From assembly GCA_000442015.1 (NCBI GenBank), contig KE561047.1, forward strand, positions 1 to 64,000: a stretch of DNA of 64,000 bases, read 5' to 3'. Positions 56,280 to 64,000 of the stretch are shown one piece after another. A model generated the notes under the pieces. The model was not told the origin of the DNA. It saw only the letters and a list, made by a program, of their open reading frames with translations, and did not search any database. Numbering within the stretch: position 1 is the first letter of the stretch; each line of letters opens with the position of its first letter. This DNA comes from Rozella allomycis CSF55. Lineage: Eukaryota; Rozellomycota. Position numbers and translations under genes: made by a program.

Positions 56280-57412
56280 ATTTTCCGCAGGATATCATTA
56301 GAGCTAATGATCTTGGTGTGACTTTGCTAGGTGGAGCTTTAGGAGACGGAAGACTTGCTCTGGATATTCTTCACAAACGCATTGATCAAGTCAAAGAAAT
56401 TTTGAAGCAGTTGCAGCTTCTCGAAAGCAGTCAGATACAACTTTTGCTGTTGCGTTCATGCATCGGGCTGCCGAAAATCTCCTACTTTATGCGTACTCGG
56501 AATCCCTCAACTGTCCTTTCTGGGTATGAACGTTTTGACGGTCTCCTAAGAAACACTTTGGAAATTATTGGTGGAGGTGTTTTGTTAGACAGAGCTTGGC
56601 TGCAGGCCTCGTTGCCAATCAAAGAAGGTGGTTTGGGTATCTTGTCGGCAGTGACATGTGCCAACCCAGTCTTTATTGCCTCAATTGTCCAGACTGCAAA
56701 GCTTTGTTCGCAAGAGTCCTTTTTAGCTATTGTTACTGAGAGTGGAGAGCCTTTTGATTATGATGTTTTGTCAGAAGTCCCGAAACCGCAGCATTTTCTA
56801 ACTCAGTGTATTCATACATCCAGTAAGAAGAGTCTCATGTCGACGTCTTTAAATGATCGTGAAAAGGCCCGCCTCCACTCAGTTTCCATTAANTCTTTAT
56901 TGCCTCAATTGTCCAGACTGCAAAGCTTTGTTCGCAAGAGTCCTTTTTAGCTATTGTTACTGAGAGTGGAGAGCCTTTTGATTATGATGTTTTGTCAGAA
57001 GTCCCGAAACCGCAGCATTTTCTAACTCAGTGTATTCATACATCCAGTAAGAAGAGTCTCATGTCGACGTCTTTAAATGATCGTGAAAAGGCCCGCCTCC
57101 ACTCAGTTTCCATTAACTACTCTTGTGCTTTTTTGAATGTGGTACCTATTAAAAGTTTGGGTCTTGCTATTGAATCCAAAGTTTTTTCGGCTGCTCTTCG
57201 TTTGCGTTTAGGACTTACCCATAGGCGATCCTGATATCGTTTGTGCCTCAGCTAAACGTGTCGAAAGACACAATGACATTGTGCGTGTGTCCGCTGCCGC
57301 AGGACGTGATGTTGGCGCTAGAGTTGATTTGGAACCTTCTAGATTATTTCCTGATGATAAGAAACGTCCCGATTTTACAATCGCTGCTGGAGTGGTGAAT
57401 TTACTGCTTTTG
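56280..57412 (+). mobile_element. Reverse-transcriptase retroelement remnant (non-LTR-like)
   Basis: The plus strand encodes LLLRSCIGLPKISYFMRTRN, ERFDGLLRNTLEIIGGGVLL and DRAWLQASLPIKEGGLGILS, the post-RT thumb block of a widespread retroelement family, then a distal part with RVERHNDIVRVSAAAGRDVG and [11 protein letters not shown] that resembles the C-terminal endonuclease-like tail of such elements. About 220 nt are present twice on either side of the n at 56893 and the element is broken in more than one place. The upstream catalytic RT motifs are not visible. The 3' end is fused to a kinesin-2 fragment at about 57412. Confidence 0.6.
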
Positions 57413-58223
57413 ATGTAGCTGCCCCAGTTTTTGATTGTCTGTCGCTACCTGCCAAATCAACCAAATGTAGCATTCCAGCTTTAATCAAAGTATCCCCATT
57501 AACGGCAGTTTCAGAAGACTCAACTGTTATGGTGGAGATTATGTGATCGTGACAAATGGTCATTCATGTTCGTTGCACCAACTATTCTATTCTTTTGACC
57601 AACATTTATCAATTGTTCCATCTCTTGAATACTCTTGACAACAAAATTAGATAAGTCTTTCACATACACACCAGTTTCAGGATGTTCTTTTAGTTCCAAC
57701 CCTTTAGGTGTTTTGCTCAATAAATCCCTCACTTCCTCGTTGTATATTTCTAAATATGAAGCGCGGACAAGAAATTGCTTATTCGGCGAGGCATTTATAT
57801 GCGAGAATATTTGGGAAAACGAGTTTGGTATGATTCCGCGCAATTCAGGAACATCACGCACTCCTTCCATGGAAAAACTTTTTCCTGTTCCAGTCTGCCC
57901 ACTTTGTTGCTTAATATAGTTGCTTACTAGGCAAATATAGTCCCGTTGTATCCTTCCAAAACTGCATCAACAATTGGCCTGGCAGTCATGTTGTATACAT
58001 CAATCTTTAATTAGATTACTTTGATATATGTTACTTGTTTGCTGTTATCGTCATACACGTAATCGTATGTAAATGTTTTCGGAGTTTCTTGTTGTTTCTT
58101 TGGATTCTTTATCGTGACCGCACATGATGATGCATCAATGTCTAATATTTTGATTTCATTTTGGCGTTTTTCTCTCTCGTTAAATGGTCTACAACGGACT
58201 GCTACTTTTACAGATTCAGACAT
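57412..58223 (-). pseudogene. Kinesin-2 5' half with introns, truncated by a retroelement
   Basis: Starts at a good ATG (58223): MSESVKVAVRCRPFNEREKR, KTFTYDYVYDDNSKQ, a 30-nt intron, [26 protein letters not shown], a 26-nt intron, [14 protein letters not shown] (P-loop), [40 protein letters not shown] and LNVGQ-type sequence to [10 protein letters not shown]. Around 57545-57560 the SRSH switch I region is out of frame; it then resumes [10 protein letters not shown] and [17 protein letters not shown] before running into retroelement sequence at 57412. Retained short introns mean the copy arose by DNA duplication, not retroposition. The start and P-loop are intact, so it might be the true gene start mis-joined by the assembler. 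Confidence 0.75.
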
Positions 58224-58307
58224 TTATTTGTTTACTTAACAAAGATTACCCAATACAATATCAAACACTTTTAGAAAATGATGATGGATTAAATAAAGTT
58301 TATTGAC

Positions 58308-60046
58308 TTAAATTGACTGTTTATGCTTTTTATAAGCTGCAAATGAAGCGATTCCTAGTACACCAAGTCCGGCCACGATTCCTCCAACAACAACTGTGGC
58401 ATTGGAGTCACCATTGTTATTGTCATCAGCATTATTATCATCCATTTGAACGGTGGATTTGTTTGCGATTTCTTTCTTTGCCACTGAGTCTTGTGGGACT
58501 TGCGCAAAATCTTCAGTATCCTTGACAGAAACATTTGGAGGAACAATTTCATTTTCATTTTGTTCTTGTACTATATTCTCTTTTTCAACCTCTTTAACCT
58601 TAACTTGATCAATGCTCTTCTTAATATGTTCAACATCTACTACAGTGTTATTAGATAATGATTCTTTTGCATTAGTTGATGTTTCCTTTTCTTTAGGCAA
58701 TGGTTCTACTACTGGCTTTTTCACAGTCTTGGACTTGAGGCTTTTGACATTCTTGACACTCTTGAGAATCGCTGAAACAGAAAAACTATAAGGAATCATT
58801 CCACGAACAGAGTAATACAAAATAACAAGAAAAACACCCACACTAATTTAATTGATATCTTAAATTGTTACCTTTCTTTAACAGAAATGAACCCTATAAA
58901 GTTTAAATACTGAGTAATTGACCAAGCCTTGATTTGCTGATCAGGTGTTGCTTCAGATGCTGCTTCCTTAAGATCTTCCACACGAATTTCATCTTTGACT
59001 TTGACAGTAAAACTGGCATGAGGAGATGGCTCTGCAAAGTTCACGCCATTACCATTTGAATCCTTTTCACCGAGCGCTTCATCTACTTTCTTTTTAATAT
59101 CTTCTATATCAGCATCTTCCATATTCTCGAGTTTTTTTTTAATTTCAGTTTTAGTTGGTAATGCATCCGCAGCAATTTCATTATTTGTTGGTAACGCATC
59201 CGCAGTTGTCGTTACTGTAGTTGAAGGCGTGCCGGGACAAGTAGAACCTTCGGTAGTAACGTGACAAGTAGAATCTCCGGTGACAACAATGCTACTTACC
59301 TTTGGCAATTCTACAGGCTTGGTAGACATCACAGCATCAACAGTCGTTTCTGAAGTGTAAGCAGAGTTTGCTGTTGTCACACCTGGGCTTGTAACCGTTT
59401 TAACATTTGGCACTATTGTGCTTGCAGCTGTTGTTGCGACATGAGATTCACCATTGGAAAGATTAACAAGTCCCTGTTTGACAAGTTCAGGAATACCGCC
59501 AAATAGATAACCAACAACTCCTAAAAACGAGACTGCTGCTATTCCTTTCTTAATAGTTGAATGATCATCTTGGCCTCCAGATTTACCAGCAACAGCAGCA
59601 GGAGCAGAAGCAGGTGGTGGCAACTCATCACGACGATTTTCATTATTTTCAAGGCTTGGATTAAAGCTTCCACCATCATCAACTTGAGCCAATTCAAGAG
59701 GATTTGGAGAATTCGGGAGAGAATCATTATCGTCATCATGAGCAGCGGCCGATGTGTGATCATCTTGGCCCCCAGTTTCATCTTTATCAGCGACAGGAAA
59801 TCGATCAACGGGAGGAGCAGGAGCAACAATAGCACCAACCGGAGGAGCAGTAATGCGTTCATACGTCCAGCTATCGCTAGAATGATCAGAAGAATTATCA
59901 TCAAAGTCGTGAGCGGAACGAGCAACACCTGCAGCAAGATTTATGCCGTTTTGACTATTAGAATCGTCGACAGGGCTTGCTAACATAGAGATGACATTTG
60001 TACTATAAAGAGTCAACGCAACAGTTAAGATGCTAGAGAGCAACAT
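58308..60046 (-). CDS. Secreted or membrane protein, acidic, disordered, repeat-containing
   Basis: Two exons joined by one 29-nt intron (near 58841-58869) encode 569 residues. Signal peptide MLLSSILTVALTLYSTNVIS, then a long acidic, Ser/Asp/Pro/Ala-rich region with repeated units (GGQDDHT near residue 90 and GGQDDHS near 150; ADALPTNNEI followed by ADALPTKTEI; TTAASTIVPN-type Thr-rich part), helix-rich KLENMEDADIEDIKKKVDEA, and at least two hydrophobic segments: FLVILYYSVRGMIPYSFSVS after the intron and VVVGGIVAGLGVLGIASFAA before the basic C-terminus YKKHKQSI. Less AT-rich than its neighbours. No family recognised. The layout recalls cell-wall or surface proteins; that is inference. Confidence 0.8.
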
Positions 60047-60469
60047 TTTTTCTGTGTGGCTTGAGGAAAAACCGTCGTAATTACTAAAATTACATCTTAA
60101 AATTATTTATAGATTGGAGTACAAAATTTAGATTGAAATAAATAGTCATTACCTATAAATAGAATACTGAATGAGTCGCACTTTTTTATCGAAATTATTA
60201 TTGTTCCAGGATGTGATTCTAATAATCCCCTTTTAAGGTAATAAATCGATTATCGAATTTCATTATTGCTCTATTTTCCTTGAGAAAACATGACTTTACT
60301 TTTCATAGAATTAAATTCTTTCAGTCAAACATGGCTAAGAGCAAATTAAGACATAGCTGTAAAATTAAATTTGTTGCCCCTAATAAATAAATTATCATTT
60401 ACAGTCAAGAAACAGTTTCTTAATAATTTTGAGTTGAGCAAGGTGGCTCAGTTTGGGCGCCAAAATTGT
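60047..60469. promoter_or_regulatory. Divergent spacer upstream of ORC1
   Basis: This 423-nt AT-rich region separates two divergent genes and must hold both promoters. An in-frame extension of ORC1 back to 60371 is open but lacks conserved sequence. No motif named. Confidence 0.35.
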
Positions 60470-62366
60470 ATGGTCAGTAATCGCAGAATAACTCGTTCTT
60501 CAGCACCCGAGAGTGGTTTCAAGTGGATAGAAGCTGATAAGAATCGCCAATCCTTTTCTTATGATGAGAGACAATTTTCTACAGGACAAGCTATATCGTT
60601 CACATATGAAGAAACAAATATGTTTGGCGTTATCAACATTTGTAAGCAAGACACGAATAAGAAACCAATCCTCTTAGTTAATCCCTTGGTTGAAAATGCT
60701 GATCTTGATCAACAATGCAGATTAAAGAAGCCGAGGATTGTAAGAAGTTTAATGTTGAATGACTAGGGTGAGAGATTCTTGAGAATAGATCAAACAATTC
60801 AAATCAAAATTGAAAATTTGGCGGGCCATATCAATTTAACGCCCACGTGCATGAAAAGAAAAAGGGCAGATACAGTTTTCGTAGAGTTCGATTATGACGG
60901 GAAGAAAAAGACATTGACTAAAACTTTATTATTTAAAGAAGATTCAGAAGAAGAAGAAGAAGTGAAGAGTGAAGATGAATATCTTACGGCGTCATCAATT
61001 GAATCAGAAGACGAACAAGTTGAGGATGAAAGCAGTAGTGAGGAAGAAATGCAAGTTGTTTTGAAAACACCAACAAAAAAGAGAAAGATTACACAAAATA
61101 CACAAAAGAATAGAAAAAAATTAATGAAAATGCCAATTTTGAATGAATCTGAAGTTGAGAGGAAAGAGGCTGGGACCAATTTTGAAAAAGCGCGGGAAGC
61201 TTTGCATGTTTCCAAAGTCCCCAGATCACTTCCATGCAGAGAAAACGAATATACTGATTTATTTTCATCGATTTATAATTCAATTGAAGAGAACCAGGGA
61301 TGTTGCATTTACATTGGTGGTGTTCCTGGACAAGGCAAAACGGCCGTAGTGAAAGAAGTGATTCGCCAGCTTGAAGAACTTTCAAATTCTGGTCAAGTAA
61401 ATCTATTTAAAGAAAATCAATCTAGTTGAGGAGCTTCAAGTTTTCTGAAATCAATGGAATGAAGTTGACGGAGCCTTCCCAAGCGTATTCAAAGTTGTGG
61501 GAAATGATTGGCGAAGAAACAATTTCATCGAGCCAAGCTTTAGACAAATTAGAAAAACATTTCAAAAAACCAAATAAAAAGGATTGCTGTGTTGTTTTGC
61601 TTGACGAGCTGGACATTCTCGTTACGCAAAAACAAACTGTTATTTACAATTTCTTTGATTGGCCAAACTGTCCAAAATCTTCTCTCATCGTTATCGCAAT
61701 CGCAAACACCATTGATTTACCTGAAAGAATGTTAAAAAATAGAATTTCTAGCAGAATGGGAATGAAAAGAGTAAATTTTCAGCCTTATTCACACTTTCAA
61801 CTAATGGAAATCATTAAATCTCGTCTTGGTGAGACAAATATACTTTCAGACGATGCAATTCAACTTTGTGCAAGAAAAGTTTCAGCTGTCAGTGGTGATG
61901 CACGAAGAGCACTTGATATTTCCAGAAGAGCTGTAGAAGTTGCAGAACAGAATGGAATCGCTCAAGTTGATATTTTATTGATGGACAAGATTATTAAAGA
62001 AATGTATTCTTCATTTGCCGTTCAAACAATTCAGCACGCCTCCTTTCATCAAAAAATGTTTCTCGTGTCGATCTTGTCAAAATCAAAGTCTCTTGGAATT
62101 CAAGAGATTCCACTAAATCAAGTAATTTTAATTTATTTTCATTATAGATAATTACTCATTATGCAACCGTGTGCAGAATGCATAGCATCGACCCTCCACA
62201 TTTTTCAGATCTTTCCATCATTGCCTCAAGTCTACAGCACATGAATTTCATAACTGCTGAAACTGGAAACATTGAAGTTTCTCATAAAATGAGATTGAAT
62301 ATTCAAGAATCAGAATTAAAGTTTGCATTGAAAGACGAAGACTTTTTCAAAAAGATATTAAATTAA
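60470..62366 (+). CDS. ORC1: Origin recognition complex subunit 1 (AAA+ ATPase)
   Basis: Four exons (introns 27, 29, 26 nt) encode 604 residues. The N-terminal part (FKWIEADKNRQSFSYDERQF ... KKPRIGERFLRIDQTIQIKI) fits a diverged BAH domain. An acidic Ser/Glu linker and basic patch (KTPTKKRKITQNTQKNRKKL) follow. The AAA+ core begins VPRSLPCRENEYTDLFSSIY, with Walker A YIGGVPGQGKTAVVKEV, Walker B VVLLDELDILVTQ, sensor 1 IAIANTIDLPERM, the arginine-rich LKNRISSRMGMKRVNFQPYS, and the lid VSAVSGDARRALDISRRAVE. A winged-helix end follows (ITHYATVCRMHSIDPPHFSD). ORC1 marks replication origins and loads MCM with Cdc6. The SGDARRALDI block and BAH-like start favour ORC1 over Cdc6. Confidence 0.93.
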
Positions 62367-62413
62367 ATAAACATATAGACACTTTTTATTCTTTTTATTT
62401 ATTCTATTTTATC

Positions 62414-63832
62414 ATGTTTGACTATCGCCAGTCACAAGGGTACGAACAGCCAGTTCATATTATGACAGTCCCTTCAAAACAAGACACTTTGAAAAAATGT
62501 GCCAGGTGTGATGTCCAAGATTTTTTGTTGCCTTTTCAAAACTTTGAGTTTAAGAAACTAAAAGAAACAGATCACCGGTTTACATTTTTGTTCGAGTCTC
62601 ACATGGAAGAAAAATGTTATTTAAAAGCTCTAGATTTATTTGACGCCATGTTGGATCCCAAAAGTGTGCCACCAAAGTAATAACGAAAGTGTTTATTCAA
62701 AGGGACACAATTTTTCAAATTTGGAGTCAATTGCTATGGAATACAGAAGATATTAACATTGCAACACAAGCGTATGTTGTTTTAAAAAAGTCATTGCAAA
62801 CTTACAAGCTGATATCAATGAAGCCACTAAAGAAAGATTCTGGCGGTATTTGGAATATTTTAGAGAAGATATTTACAGAATATAAATCAAAGGTAGCTAA
62901 TTTAGATAATTTAAATTAGATAATTCAAGCTGAATGGGCACTTGAAGTTTTAAATGATTTCATAGAATACGACTTGATGTATCATACTTGTAAGAAGACT
63001 TGTTAAATCTAATTTAGTAATAGAAAAAGACCTTTATAAAACGATTCTTGCGAATATTTTAAGCTATGGATCTACTTTTCCTCAGTTTACATCAAGACAT
63101 TACGACGAATTTACCACCCCATTTACCCAGGAAGAAGAATTGATTAGTGAGGGATTTCTTCATCAGATTCAAAGATTCTTAAATTTTGTAAACTCTTTAT
63201 ATTTGAATCATTCTGTAGACGTTTATCTGTGGAGTCGAGAAGAATATGTTTTGTCGAATGGATTTCTTTTTTAATATGACGGGAACCAAGTTTGCTAATC
63301 TTCCATCGTATGAGAATAAGAATTACTTTTTAATGGTATCAAACTTTTTACTATTTTATAGACTACAATATCAAATTCACTAAAATTTTGGATCATTGAC
63401 TATTATTTTACTTTTTACAAATATGACAAGGAGTTATCAAGGGTACCTGAAGAGTACAAGAAACTTTCAAATGATAAAATGATAAGTTCACTAAAAATTG
63501 TGAATTTTCATTCATACCTGATATTCCACAGTATTCCTGGCGGTTATTCAATTGATGATTTTAAATCAGTTTTGTATAATTTAAAGTTCTTTATTATCAT
63601 GACAATTAGCTACTTTAAAAGTATCGAAAAGGTGAATAAATCAGAATTTCAATATTTAATCGAAAATCAAGCACGACTGTTCAAAAGGCTAGAAAAAGAA
63701 ATCCAATCATGCTTCAAGAACCATAAAGACTATTATAGAATGGCAAATAAGATTTTGGCCTGTTTCAAAGATGAATTTCAAGAGTTTGTCCCTGAATTCA
63801 ACAATGCAGAAATTGTAATTGAAATTGAATAA
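62414..63832 (+). CDS. Helical protein, possible SLF2/FAM178-like (SMC5/6 localisation)
   Basis: Six exons (introns 26, 27, 28, 31, 26 nt) encode 426 mostly helical residues. The N-terminus has two cysteines in KKCARCDVQDFLLPFQNFEF, then ALDLFDAMLDPKSVPPKDTI, FQIWSQLLWNTEDINIATQA and YVVLKKSLQTYKLIS. The arrangement of a LFDxMLxxxxxP...W/FxxL...DxxIxxxAxxxL segment recalls the CANIN region of FAM178/SLF2 and Nse6-type proteins that recruit SMC5/6 to damaged chromatin. The resemblance is weak and untested. The C-terminal half (GGYSIDDFKSVLYNLKFFII, YLIENQARLFKRLEKEIQSC) has no family that I recognise. The gene follows ORC1 by 47 nt on the same strand. Confidence 0.45.
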
Positions 63833-63870
63833 ATTTCAAAATCGTATCATTAAATAACAATATTTTTTTA

Positions 63871-64000
63871 TTATTGAACCGGGCAATTCTCCAACTTTGG
63901 TGCTGAATTGGCTTCCCCTGGTTGTTGAGGCATTATGTCAGCCAGCATTTCTTCGGGAGGGCTAAATAAACAAAGTAAAAAAATTACGTTCCGAATTCTT
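63871..64000 (-). CDS. 3' end of an unidentified gene entering from the right
   Basis: The last exon on the minus strand reads PPEEMLADIMPQQPGEANSA with PKLENCPVQ before the stop at 63871. It is preceded by a typical 26-nt intron (5' gtaattttt, 3' tttag, near 63962-63987), so the coding part continues beyond position 64000. Too little is visible to name it; 38 nt separate it from the convergent gene. Confidence 0.6.
   Translation of the reverse strand, partial: RIRNVIFLLCLFSPPEEMLADIMPQQPGEANSAPKLENCPVQ

Noticed and set aside
59539-59983. Overlapping frames of 130-140 codons on both strands within the secreted protein gene.
   Set aside because: Low-complexity Leu/Ile or Arg/Ser runs caused by repetitive codons of the real gene.
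1-64000. Prokaryotic organisation: operons, Shine-Dalgarno sites, CRISPR arrays.
   Set aside because: Genes are split by spliceosomal introns, alternate strands and encode eukaryote-only proteins (ORC1, TFIIH p62, Tom22, AP-2 sigma). No direct-repeat/spacer array was seen.

Overview
The window is nuclear DNA of a small-genomed, flagellated eukaryote. It is AT-rich and gene-dense, with intergenic gaps often of 20-150 nt. The best guess is an early-diverging zoosporic fungus, with Rozella (Cryptomycota) the closest match I can think of. The pointers are a fungal-type mitochondrial ribosomal protein mL60/MRPL31 and several axoneme, basal-body or ciliary-transport genes (a giant ASH/MSP-domain protein, a Tctex-type dynein light chain, a BBOF1-like coiled-coil protein, kinesin-2). 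The species call is inference. Reconstructing genes by hand gave about 110 spliceosomal introns, nearly all 24-33 nt long with a strong mode at 26-29 nt. Removing them makes every annotated host gene an uninterrupted multiple of three. The clear exception is a 64-nt intron with textbook U12-type signals in the ZNF593/Bud20 gene.

Layout: 1-8619 (-) a giant ASH/MSP-like gene running off the left edge. 8714-21902 dense housekeeping: an unidentified gene, eS6, Prp46/PLRG1, Rsc6/SMARCD, mL60, exosome Mtr3, WDR6, a TMEM87-type GOST protein, a Tctex light chain, OGG1, Tom22. 22111-24712 two intronless orphan single-pass membrane proteins. 24843-43825 more dense genes: FAM32A, glutaminyl cyclase, a MAPKK, ZNF593/Bud20, ARS2/Serrate, a subtilase, IBA57, an SH3/F-BAR protein, TFIIH p62, a signal-peptide-bearing HECT ligase, a PQ-loop transporter, BBOF1-like, AP-2 sigma, EB1 and a CIP2A-like protein.

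43826-58300 is an accessory, badly assembled stretch: a tRNA-like relic, DDE transposase fragments, two hairpin repeats, pieces of an AIG1-like GTPase, several partial kinesin-2 copies, a Ty3/gypsy fossil and non-LTR retroelement remains, stitched together by single-n joins. 58308-64000 returns to ordinary genes: an acidic, repeat-containing secreted or membrane protein, ORC1, a possible SLF2-like protein, and the 3' end of one more gene.

No operons are expected. Genes alternate strand and pack head-to-head or tail-to-tail (for example QPCT/MAPKK starts 62 nt apart and EB1/CIP2A-like starts 56 nt apart), so many promoters are probably shared. Functional themes are the flagellum and microtubules, RNA processing (Prp46, ARS2, Mtr3, FAM32A), ribosomes (eS6, mL60, ZNF593/Bud20), chromatin and replication (Rsc6, ORC1), membrane traffic (AP-2 sigma, GOST, F-BAR) and mitochondria (Tom22, IBA57, mL60).
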